From Saprospiraceae bacterium (GTDB lineage Bacteria; Bacteroidota; Bacteroidia; Chitinophagales; Saprospiraceae): a stretch of 40,405 nt of DNA. Under the pieces are notes generated by a model. That model saw nothing but the letters and a program-made list of their open reading frames with translations, had not been told where the DNA came from and made no database searches. The stretch is from positions 38,200 through 78,604 of the forward strand of contig JAHDDO010000005.1 of the NCBI GenBank assembly GCA_020629315.1, read 5' to 3'. This document shows, in pieces, positions 15,891 to 23,443 of the stretch (positions within the stretch are counted from its first letter, which is position 1; every line of letters begins with the position of its first letter). A program made the translations under genes and the position numbers.

Positions 15891-16829
15891 CTACGGCTTA
15901 ATTAAATGCAGGGTTTGGTTATAACCACTAAAAATCCCAAAACCATTGCTGACATTTGAATGTATATCGAGTGGATTACTTATGCTTCCTGCATATGGAT
16001 TTGAATTGTCATATTCGTCCAAAGTCTTGTAGAACTCGAATAAATCTTGGGATACGGACCTAACCCGCATAGCATACTTTTTATTAGCTAAGGATCCGTT
16101 TGGTCCACTAATATTTGATCTTACTGGCGTATACATAGTTCCATTGTACTCACCACTAGTAAAATCATCTTTATCAATAAATTCTAAATCTAAACCGTCA
16201 CTACCATTTCGAAAATCAACAATGGCATTTTCATTTGGCGATTGTGTGCCGCCTTCATTTCCATTTCCAAGAGTATCAATCACAATATCACTTTCTTCTT
16301 CTCCAAGATCTACCAAATTCATGATATAATAATTTTCCTCTATTCCTGATTGCTTAAGCTTGAAGTCAATTTCGAAATAAGAAACACCTGCATCATTTTT
16401 GATCTCACGAATATCCACAAAGGTTTCTGGAACAGCTGGCACTCTACCAAAGGCCTCTGATCTGACCAACTCTCCATCAATCATTGATTCGACAAGAATA
16501 CGATATAGATTTCCAGGAATGCATTTATTCTTCACATGAAATTGGCTTTTATCAAGCCTATCTACATTTAAATCATATTGAGGGTCTGCAGATATATTTG
16601 TAATCTGAACATTTACGTCATCGATGAAAATTTCCTCATCAGGATTAAATCTACATTTTGATTTTGTAACCTGTACATGCCAACTTGAGTCTGGAGAGAA
16701 AATGGATTCTAAGACTACTCTTGATTTAAAATCGCTACAAGTATACTCAATAGACGATTCACAACTAAAGAAGATAGTTGAAATGGTTAATAGTAAAACC
16801 CAAGGTGATATATGGAAATATCTGCTCAA
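15891..16829 (-). CDS. DUF4249-family lipoprotein
   Basis: A 312-aa lipoprotein whose signal peptide ends at Cys23 (LLLTISTIFFSC). The body, beginning with RVVLESIFSPDSSWHVQVTKS and then VNVQITN, and the DNSNPYAGSISNPLDIHSNV/GFGIFSGY end are characteristic of DUF4249 proteins, which almost always follow a TonB-dependent receptor with an STN domain. It probably acts as the surface-exposed partner of the receptor encoded just upstream (51 bp gap). The only plausible start is TTG at 16829, since an in-frame stop lies four codons upstream and no ATG precedes the lipobox. The ligand is unknown. Confidence 0.85.
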   Translation of the reverse strand: MSRYFHISPWVLLLTISTIFFSCESSIEYTCSDFKSRVVLESIFSPDSSWHVQVTKSKCRFNPDEEIFIDDVNVQITNISADPQYDLNVDRLDKSQFHVKNKCIPGNLYRILVESMIDGELVRSEAFGRVPAVPETFVDIREIKNDAGVSYFEIDFKLKQSGIEENYYIMNLVDLGEEESDIVIDTLGNGNEGGTQSPNENAIVDFRNGSDGLDLEFIDKDDFTSGEYNGTMYTPVRSNISGPNGSLANKKYAMRVRSVSQDLFEFYKTLDEYDNSNPYAGSISNPLDIHSNVSNGFGIFSGYNQTLHLIKP

Positions 16830-16880
16830 GTAGGTAGCTTATTATTCTAAGTTACAATATTTGCCAATAAAAAACATGGC

Positions 16881-19499
16881 TTACCACCGGTAATTCACAT
16901 TAAAATTGGGGATTATTGGGAAAATTGAAATAATTCTTAGGTTTTCTTGGTCCGCTTCGTCACTATCACTGATATATGCATAGAAAGGGTTTTTACGATT
17001 ATAGAGATTATATACACCTATATGGGCATCAATTTTCCCACTTGGCAACTCTTTGAACCACTGATATTTTATATCTAAATGGTGAAACGGAGGGAGTATG
17101 GCGTTATTTCTTTGAGAAGCAGTTTCTATAAATTGGCCATTAATAAATGAGACATCATCAGCAATCGAAAAGCGATAACCGCTTCCATAAACCCAATTTA
17201 AAGCAAGCTTTCGGCTAGGACTAATTTGATAAGAAATACCTGCATTCAAATCATGTCTTCTATCATATTTATAGGGAAATGGCTGGCCATTATCGATTTC
17301 ATCAAATTGCCTATTCGAGATGGCATATTTATAGTTAATCCACCAGTTCAATTTTTCCGTATCTGTTTGAAAGCTTAATTCAACGCCTTGTGAGTTGCCT
17401 GAACCTACTACCACTTCTTTTTCCAAATCGATTACCTCTGCAACAACAATAGGCTCGTTATTAATTATGCTAAAGAAAAAGTCAGTTGGGTTCCTATAAT
17501 CTAGCAAATTACTGTAGTTCTTATTAAATAGATTTAGGGTCACCGATTGATATTTGGATAATTTTAATTTAGTAGACAATGAAAACTCTAAGGCCTGTTC
17601 TGGTTCCAATGTTGCTGAACTAGGATACCAAAGATCAGAAGGTAGACCTACCCCCGGATTAAGTAATAGGTGGACATTCTGATGCATAATAGAACTCATA
17701 AGTTCGATCCTTATATTGTCACCTAGGTACGAAAGTGAGAACCGGGGCTCAAACAAGTTATACCCAAAGTCATCCCCAAAATTTCTTACAAAACGTAATC
17801 CTGCTTTGAGGTACATAGTGGGAATCAAATGCTTCCGCAACTCCAGAAAACCAGCTGCATTATTCGATCTTAGCTTAGATTGGATCTTGCTAACGGCCAG
17901 CGGATCTAAAGACAAATAGAGTGTATCTCTGTTAATGATTGGAGAAAATGATTGTCTATTAAATTCGGCTCCAAAAACCAATTCACCCAGTCTGTCGGAG
18001 TAGTACTTCACTCTAACTTTGGATAAGTAATCTCGATTGAGTGAAAGAGTCAGTACATCAAAGGCAAAGTTATTTAGTAAGGTATCCGTGGAGACAGAGC
18101 GTTCAAAAGAGCTTCTTGTATTAAAATTATATTGGCTGAAATTTAAAAAGGCGCTGATATTAAACTTACCAACTATGCTATTATAGTTCAAGCCTACTAG
18201 TGTATTTCCCCAATTAATTTCATTGAAATTCTTTTCTACTAATAAAGTATCGACCCGATAAAAATCATCTTGATCCTGAAACTGGATCACATCATTTCCA
18301 CTGTACGCCGTTAATGAAATCTTTTGTGTAGGACTGAAGTTATGCGTCAGTTTACCATAGCCATCATAATAACCCAATGTACTATTGTCGAAAGAAAGAA
18401 TGCGGTTAATAAGAGGTTTTGTTATGAGGTCCAATGTACTTATCCGCCCTGAAAACAAGTAACTGGATTTCCCTGTAATTATAGGTCCTTCTATACCAAT
18501 ATTTACGCCATCTATACCCAAACCCACTTTACGCTCATGCACATTTTTGTTACCTTCTTTCAAATTAATTTCGATAACTGATGAAAGCTTGCCTCCATGT
18601 TCGGCAGAAAATCCCCCAGCACTAAAACTTGCATTTTGAACTAAATCTGGCAAGAATATAGAGTTTATCCCTCCGACATGACTAAACTCATACACAGAAA
18701 TACCATCTACTAAAATTAAATTTTGGTCAGCACTTCCGCCTCTTACGTACAGACCATGACTGCCTTCACCACCGGAATCTACCGAGGCTATTTGTCTGGA
18801 AGCTCCGATAATATCGTTTGATCCTGTGATACCAGTGGAGTGTTCAATATTTTCAAGATCATGTAATTTACCTCCGATAATATCGTCCGGAAACACTTTA
18901 GGTATAGGTCTAATTACGATGGTATCAAGACGGTTGCTATGATCCATCGCGACTTCTAAAATATTGGTTCTTGGATCTACTAAGTAGTTCTTGTCCTGAT
19001 AACCCAATAGACTAAAAAACAAACTATTGATCTTCTCGGGTAATCGGCTAAATCGAAAAGAAAAATATCCGTTATCATCTGTATAAGACACATATTCCCC
19101 AGCTAACACTAATACATTTGATAAGGGTTCTGAGGTTCTTGAGTCAATGACTTTACCAAAGAAATTGTAGCTAAACTCTATTCTATTAGGGTCTATATAA
19201 AGTAGAATTTTCTGATTTTTCTTTAGTAAATAAGAAATGTTGTAAAAAGGTAAGATTTCATTGAGGAACTCATCTAATGTACATTGACCATTAGAAATAA
19301 AAACTTCTTGTTTTGTGTCTATTAAACTAGGTGAATAGGAAAATTGAATGTCCGTTTGATCTTGGATTACACGTAGGCAATCTTCAAGATCAAGAGTGAT
19401 TTTTTCCTTGAAAAGAATGGTACTTTCAAGGTATTCCTGCGCACTTAATTGGAGTGAAGAAAGAAGTAGAAAAATCGTGGCGAACGGATACCATCGCAT
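16881..19499 (-). CDS. TonB-dependent outer-membrane receptor with STN domain
   Basis: An 872-aa receptor. After a signal peptide ending SAQ (about residue 21) comes a secretin/TonB N-terminal (STN) signalling domain at about 30-100, a carboxypeptidase-regulatory-like beta-sandwich at about 110-190 (GKVIDSRTSEPLSNVLVLAG), a plug domain at about 215-310 (GSHGLYVRGGSADQNLILVD), and a beta-barrel ending FPIIPNFNVNYRW with the usual C-terminal aromatic residue. The STN domain and the FecR and ECF sigma genes immediately upstream indicate ligand-dependent trans-envelope signalling. With the DUF4249 lipoprotein it should import an unknown ligand, such as a metal chelate or peptide. Confidence 0.93.
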   Translation of the reverse strand: MRWYPFATIFLLLSSLQLSAQEYLESTILFKEKITLDLEDCLRVIQDQTDIQFSYSPSLIDTKQEVFISNGQCTLDEFLNEILPFYNISYLLKKNQKILLYIDPNRIEFSYNFFGKVIDSRTSEPLSNVLVLAGEYVSYTDDNGYFSFRFSRLPEKINSLFFSLLGYQDKNYLVDPRTNILEVAMDHSNRLDTIVIRPIPKVFPDDIIGGKLHDLENIEHSTGITGSNDIIGASRQIASVDSGGEGSHGLYVRGGSADQNLILVDGISVYEFSHVGGINSIFLPDLVQNASFSAGGFSAEHGGKLSSVIEINLKEGNKNVHERKVGLGIDGVNIGIEGPIITGKSSYLFSGRISTLDLITKPLINRILSFDNSTLGYYDGYGKLTHNFSPTQKISLTAYSGNDVIQFQDQDDFYRVDTLLVEKNFNEINWGNTLVGLNYNSIVGKFNISAFLNFSQYNFNTRSSFERSVSTDTLLNNFAFDVLTLSLNRDYLSKVRVKYYSDRLGELVFGAEFNRQSFSPIINRDTLYLSLDPLAVSKIQSKLRSNNAAGFLELRKHLIPTMYLKAGLRFVRNFGDDFGYNLFEPRFSLSYLGDNIRIELMSSIMHQNVHLLLNPGVGLPSDLWYPSSATLEPEQALEFSLSTKLKLSKYQSVTLNLFNKNYSNLLDYRNPTDFFFSIINNEPIVVAEVIDLEKEVVVGSGNSQGVELSFQTDTEKLNWWINYKYAISNRQFDEIDNGQPFPYKYDRRHDLNAGISYQISPSRKLALNWVYGSGYRFSIADDVSFINGQFIETASQRNNAILPPFHHLDIKYQWFKELPSGKIDAHIGVYNLYNRKNPFYAYISDSDEADQENLRIISIFPIIPNFNVNYRW

Positions 19500-19509
19500 A
19501 CACGTATTT

Positions 19510-20481
19510 TTACTTACAAATTACTGAATTAATTGAAACTGTATTTTCAGTAATGGTATAGTCTAATCCTATGATCGTTTTTAATTCATCAAGAATTTCA
19601 GTTAACGATTCATTGGTAAATCTACTCGTAACACGACAAGAGCTTATAGCGCTATCATCTTGGATAGAGAAACGTACATCAAATGCATTTTCTAAATCGG
19701 TAAGAATATTGGAAAGAAGTTCATTTTTAAAAGTAAACCTATGCCCTACCCAATCATTGAGGGCATTCGCATTAGATTCAAATACAATATAGTCACCGCC
19801 TTTCTTTTCTAATTTTTGACCTGGGTTTAATTCTATGTTCCGTTTAGTTGTATTAACTGAAACCTTACCACTTCTCACGAACACTTCGAATTCTGAATCA
19901 TTGGATAATACGCTGAAAGAAGTCCCTAGAACTGTTATCGTTTCTTTTGCTGTTTTGATTTTAAATGCTCTGGAAGGATCATGTTCTATGTCAAAGAAAG
20001 CCTGACCATCTAACGCTACTATTCGTTCTTTTTCAAAGTTAGTTAGCTCTTTTATGCTTGAACCTTTCATGAGCCAAATGTCCGATTTGTCTTTTAACTC
20101 AATACCAAGATTTTCATGGGAAGCATAATAGCTTGTATCATCTGGTTGTATGATGCTGCTAGATCCCGAATTAAATATAAAGTATGCACCTACTACTAAT
20201 AACAATACGGCTGCAGCGCTCCAAATAGGAATAACTCGAGTTTTACTTTTCGGAAAGTCTAGTTTAGATTCAATGGCATCGAAAGATGATGAAGCATCGA
20301 ACTCTCTATATTCATGGATATCTTCTGAAGCGTTCCAGATTTTTTCATAATCCTGTAAAGCTTCTACATTTTCCTTTGATTCTTCTAACCATTTATCAAG
20401 CTGAGACTTTTCTGCTTCTGCAGAGTGATCTCTCAGCATATTAAGAATTATGGATTCAATATTTTCTTTAAAACGGCTCAC
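19510..20481 (-). CDS. FecR-family anti-sigma/signal transducer
   Basis: A 323-aa inner-membrane protein: a cytoplasmic N-terminal part of about 80 residues that binds the sigma factor, a membrane helix at about 85-103, a FecR domain at about 120-215 (IVALDGQAFFDIEHDPSRAF, ITVLGTSFSV), and a C-terminal DUF4974 domain from about 250 that contacts the STN domain of the receptor. The start is GTG at 20481, overlapping the sigma stop as GTGA, so translation is coupled. The receptor gene follows 10 bp downstream. Confidence 0.93.
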   Translation of the reverse strand: MSRFKENIESIILNMLRDHSAEAEKSQLDKWLEESKENVEALQDYEKIWNASEDIHEYREFDASSSFDAIESKLDFPKSKTRVIPIWSAAAVLLLVVGAYFIFNSGSSSIIQPDDTSYYASHENLGIELKDKSDIWLMKGSSIKELTNFEKERIVALDGQAFFDIEHDPSRAFKIKTAKETITVLGTSFSVLSNDSEFEVFVRSGKVSVNTTKRNIELNPGQKLEKKGGDYIVFESNANALNDWVGHRFTFKNELLSNILTDLENAFDVRFSIQDDSAISSCRVTSRFTNESLTEILDELKTIIGLDYTITENTVSINSVICK

Positions 20482-20999
20482 TTAGTGTCTTTTAGGTTTT
20501 TTCTTAAAAAATCTAATGCCTTCATCATGTGGTTTTCGACTGTTTTTTTAGAAATACCTAGATCATTTGCGATTTCGTCGTAAGTTAAACCATTTTTACG
20601 GCTCATGAGAAACACTTCTTGGCATTTTGGAGGCAATTGTCGTATTGAATTATTCAACTTCTCTTTTAACAAATAATTAGCGCTGACAAGTTCAAAATCT
20701 TGAGTCTCTTTTTCGGCATTTTCTATTTTAATAAGATTCTCTTTGGCTAACTTTTGTCTCAGTTTTTTTTGCCTGAATTTTTCTATGGTCTTATTATAGG
20801 TGGATTTGAAGAGATAAGGTTTTAAATCAATGTCATCCTTGATTTGTTCTCTTTTTTCCCAGATCTGTATAAATACTTCTTGCACAATGTCTTTCGCTAA
20901 TACATGGTTTTGTACTAATGAATATGCATAATTGCACAATGGATTAAACCATTGATCAAACAATTGACGAAATTCATTTTTATGTTTAAACACTGCCAT
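20478..20999 (-). CDS. FecI-like ECF sigma factor
   Basis: A 173-aa ECF sigma factor of the Bacteroidota type paired with FecR. Region 2 is seen in NPLCNYAYSLVQNHVLAKDI and EVFIQIWEKREQIKDDIDL; region 4 in RQLPPKCQEVFLMSRKNGLT and YDEIANDLGISKKTVENHM with its helix-turn-helix. It is the first gene of the receptor operon and probably drives that operon in response to the receptor's ligand. ATG at 20999. The 61-bp upstream gap shows only a one-mismatch -7 like sequence, fitting a promoter that may be recognised by itself. Confidence 0.93.
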   Translation of the reverse strand: MAVFKHKNEFRQLFDQWFNPLCNYAYSLVQNHVLAKDIVQEVFIQIWEKREQIKDDIDLKPYLFKSTYNKTIEKFRQKKLRQKLAKENLIKIENAEKETQDFELVSANYLLKEKLNNSIRQLPPKCQEVFLMSRKNGLTYDEIANDLGISKKTVENHMMKALDFLRKNLKDTK

Positions 21000-21060
21000 G
21001 TTAGCTATCTAATACAATATTAGGAATTTTGACAAATTGAAATCAAGTATATTAGGGATC

Positions 21061-21924
21061 TTACAATGGAAATGTCTCTGATGCGAGTCCAATTGATTTT
21101 ATAAATGCCCTATCATCTGTCTTATTCACTTTTTCCATTTCATCAAAAAAGTAAAAAAGGTTTTCCATGGGCATATTGCCAACCAATTCATCTTTGGCCA
21201 TTGGACAACCCCCATACCCTTTAATGGTTCCATCAAATCGTAAACAACCTTGATCGTATGCGGCTTGTATTTTTTCTTTCCAATTATCAGGTCTGGTATG
21301 TAAATGAGCGCCAAACTCAATTTTAGGAAATGCTGGAATAAGTGCTTCAAACAAATAACTTATAGAATCTGGTGTGGCAACACCAATGGTATCTGACAAT
21401 GAAAATATTTCAATACCCAAAGTAGCTAACTTTTCCACCCAATGTATTGAGATTTCTGTGTTCCATGGATCCCCATATGGATTGCCAAATCCCATTGAAA
21501 TATAAACTACTAATTTCTTATTCGTATCCTCACAAAGCATTTGGATATCCTGCACCCGTTCCATGGATTCTTCAATACTTGCATTTGTATTTCTGATTTG
21601 GAACGTTTCCGAAATAGAAAATGGGTATCCGAGATAGTCTATTTCATCATATTTAGTAGCTTGTAAAGCGCCTCTAAAGTTGGCTACAATAGATAATAAC
21701 TTGCTAGATGATGTAGATCTGTCTAGACCTTGTAAAACATCATGCGTGTCTCTCATTTGAGGAATTGCCTTAGGAGAAACAAAACTTCCAAAATCGATTG
21801 TATCAAATCCAACTTGTAATAGTTGATTTATATACTTTATCTTGGTTTCAGTTTCAATAAATTCATGAATACCTTGCATGGCATCTCTTGGGCATTCAAT
21901 TAATTTTATTTTTCCTGTTGACAT
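21061..21924 (-). CDS. Hydroxymethylglutaryl-CoA lyase
   Basis: A 287-aa TIM-barrel enzyme cleaving HMG-CoA to acetoacetate and acetyl-CoA, the last step of leucine degradation. Metal and catalytic residues are visible: the N-terminal ECPRDAMQG with the Arg-Asp pair, AHLHTRPDN with the two metal-binding histidines, and GYGGCPMAKDELVGNMPME with the catalytic cysteine. I take the ATG at 21924 as start; a TTG three codons earlier lies inside the predicted -7 element. Some relatives act on other 3-hydroxy-acyl CoAs, but the motif set is that of HMG-CoA lyase. Other leucine-pathway genes are not in the window. Confidence 0.9.
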   Translation of the reverse strand: MSTGKIKLIECPRDAMQGIHEFIETETKIKYINQLLQVGFDTIDFGSFVSPKAIPQMRDTHDVLQGLDRSTSSSKLLSIVANFRGALQATKYDEIDYLGYPFSISETFQIRNTNASIEESMERVQDIQMLCEDTNKKLVVYISMGFGNPYGDPWNTEISIHWVEKLATLGIEIFSLSDTIGVATPDSISYLFEALIPAFPKIEFGAHLHTRPDNWKEKIQAAYDQGCLRFDGTIKGYGGCPMAKDELVGNMPMENLFYFFDEMEKVNKTDDRAFIKSIGLASETFPL

Positions 21925-21930
21925 TATGAA

Positions 21931-21938
21931 CAAAGGTA
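21931..21938 (-). promoter_or_regulatory. -7 promoter element for HMG-CoA lyase
   Basis: The minus strand reads TACCTTTG, matching TAnnTTTG. It ends only 6 bp before the ATG at 21924, so the transcript would be leaderless or nearly so if this element is used. Confidence 0.35.
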
Positions 21939-21986
21939 AAATAAGAATGTCTAATAATCAGGACGTAATGTAATAGTTACTGAAAT

Positions 21987-22208
21987 ATGAAAGAATCAAT
22001 TGTGTTAATCATCTCTTTTCTTTGCTTTTTGACGGGTTTCTTATCCTTAACGCTTGGCTTTGTGGGACTGGACTTGCAGGTGCTTTCTTTTTTAAAATCA
22101 TGGCCTCCAATACTATCCTTAATTTTTAAGTTAATACTTCTATTTGGCGGCTTAAGCGTCTTCTACATACAAAGACAGAAATTTGCTGAAAGAAAAAAGG
22201 CAGGATAA
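21987..22208 (+). CDS. Small two-helix membrane protein
   Basis: A 73-aa protein with two predicted membrane helices (about residues 4-28 and 40-60) and a basic tail QRQKFAERKKAG. I do not recognise a family. The ATG at 21987 fits the hydrophobic N-terminus. Its stop codon lies inside the glnA terminator hairpin of the opposite strand. The gene is alone on its strand between the HMG-CoA lyase gene and glnA. Strong hydrophobic patterning with a positive C-terminus supports a real protein, but function is unknown. Confidence 0.6.
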   Translation: MKESIVLIISFLCFLTGFLSLTLGFVGLDLQVLSFLKSWPPILSLIFKLILLFGGLSVFYIQRQKFAERKKAG

Positions 22209-22218
22209 AAATCCTGCC
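22193..22218 (-). terminator. Rho-independent terminator of glnA
   Basis: A perfect 8-bp stem (GGCAGGAT at 22199-22206 paired with ATCCTGCC at 22211-22218) with a 4-base loop is followed, on the minus strand, by six T residues (A run at 22193-22198). It begins 10 bp after the glnA stop. It overlaps the last codons and stop of the convergent small membrane protein gene. Confidence 0.85.
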
Positions 22219-22227
22219 CTCTATACT

Positions 22228-23247
22228 TTAGTTTCCTTTTACCGTATTTATAATATTCGCGGCTACTTTATAAGGATCTGCATTAGAAGCTGGTCGTCTA
22301 TCTTCTAACCATCCTTTCCAACCATTTTCAACTGTAGCTATTGGAATACGTATTGAAGCACCCCTATCGGAAACTCCATAAGAGAATTTGTCAATACTTT
22401 GCGTTTCATGCTTACCCGTTAATCGTTGATCATTATAGGCACCATAAACTGAAATAGCATGTCTTATTCTGTCTGGCGCTCCAAATTTCTCACAGATCTC
22501 ATCATATACTTCCTTTTTACCAGCAGTTCGTAAAGCTGTATTACTAAAATTTGCGTGCATTCCAGAGCCATTCCAATCACCGTGAACTGGCTTAGGGTGT
22601 AGATTTATTCGAACGCCATATGCTTCACCTACTTTTTCCAATAAGAATCGTGCTAACCATACTTGATCACCAGCTTCTTTAGCTCCTTTCGCAAATACTT
22701 GATACTCCCATTGACCTTTCATCACCTCCGCATTAATCCCTTCTATATTAATCCCTGCTTCAATACAGATATCCATGTGTTCTTCAACGATCTCTCGACC
22801 CACAGCATACTCAGCTCCAACTGAGCAGTAGTATGGCCCCTGCGGTGGAGGGAAATAACCTTTGGCAGGAAAACCTAAAGGTGTATGGTGATCTAAATCC
22901 CACAATGTATATTCCTGTTCAAAACCAAACCAGAAATCATTATCATCATCGTCAATAGTAGCACGTCCATTAGAAGCATGCGGTGTACCATCTGGGTTCA
23001 TAACCTCACACATTACCAAATATCCATTTACTCTAGTTGGATCCGGAATTAAGCGAACTGGCTTTAACAAACAATCTGAAGAGTTACCTTCTGCTTGATT
23101 AGTCGAGGAACCATCAAAAGACCAGATTGGACAATCCTCTAGATTGCCTTTGAATTTGCTTTCATCGAGGATCTTTGTTTTACTCCTCATCATTTGGGTT
23201 GGGTAACTGCCATCCAACCAGATGTACTCAAGTTTGAATTTCTCCAT
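22228..23247 (-). CDS. glnA: Glutamine synthetase, type II
   Basis: A 339-aa glutamine synthetase of the short, eukaryote-like GSII class; it joins ammonia to glutamate using ATP. The beta-grasp N-terminus is followed by CPIWSFDGSSTNQAEG (the GSII Asp-Gly-Ser-Ser signature), the catalytic FGFEQEYTLWD with metal-binding glutamates, and HGDWNGSGMHANFS, then RRPASNADPY near the end. No adenylylation tyrosine site of the GSI type is present, as expected. ATG at 23247 gives the normal N-terminus (MEKFKLEYIWLDG). It has its own terminator downstream. Its promoter should lie in the 196-bp gap to the next gene, but no exact -7 match is visible there. Confidence 0.96.
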   Translation of the reverse strand: MEKFKLEYIWLDGSYPTQMMRSKTKILDESKFKGNLEDCPIWSFDGSSTNQAEGNSSDCLLKPVRLIPDPTRVNGYLVMCEVMNPDGTPHASNGRATIDDDDNDFWFGFEQEYTLWDLDHHTPLGFPAKGYFPPPQGPYYCSVGAEYAVGREIVEEHMDICIEAGINIEGINAEVMKGQWEYQVFAKGAKEAGDQVWLARFLLEKVGEAYGVRINLHPKPVHGDWNGSGMHANFSNTALRTAGKKEVYDEICEKFGAPDRIRHAISVYGAYNDQRLTGKHETQSIDKFSYGVSDRGASIRIPIATVENGWKGWLEDRRPASNADPYKVAANIINTVKGN

Positions 23248-23336
23248 GGTTTTGATCTTAGGTATTAAGTTTCATTTTTACGAAACCACAAAAAAAGGAT
23301 ATGTATTAAGAAAAATATATATATAAGCTTTAATAC

Positions 23337-23355
23337 TTTTCCACATCTTTCCACA
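23337..23355. repeat. Tandem TTTCCACA direct repeats
   Basis: TTTTCCACA (23337-23345) and CTTTCCACA (23347-23355) repeat with a 10-bp period in the 196-bp divergent gap between glnA and the helix-hairpin-helix gene, next to an AT-rich run. One helical turn spacing could suit a regulator. Nothing else recognisable was seen in this gap. Confidence 0.35.
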
Positions 23356-23443
23356 ATTTTGCTTATTGGGCGATTTTTTGGTCTTTGGGCGCTCGTTGCA
23401 TGGTAATATTCGTACCTTCCTAACAGCTAAAGAAGTCCTAGGG

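Noticed and set aside
21126..21350. A 74-codon minus-strand frame inside the HMG-CoA lyase gene.
   Set aside because: It overlaps the catalytic region of a well-conserved gene in another frame and has no independent support.
23337..23355. Possible replication origin: TTTTCCACA fits the DnaA-box pattern TTWTNCACA and lies next to an AT-rich run.
   Set aside because: Only one perfect and one imperfect box are present, with no dnaA, gidA or other origin-linked gene nearby; such matches arise often in AT-rich DNA.
23366..23443. N-terminal extension of the helix-hairpin-helix protein from a TTG.
   Set aside because: The extension hides the clear signal peptide that begins at the ATG 23444.
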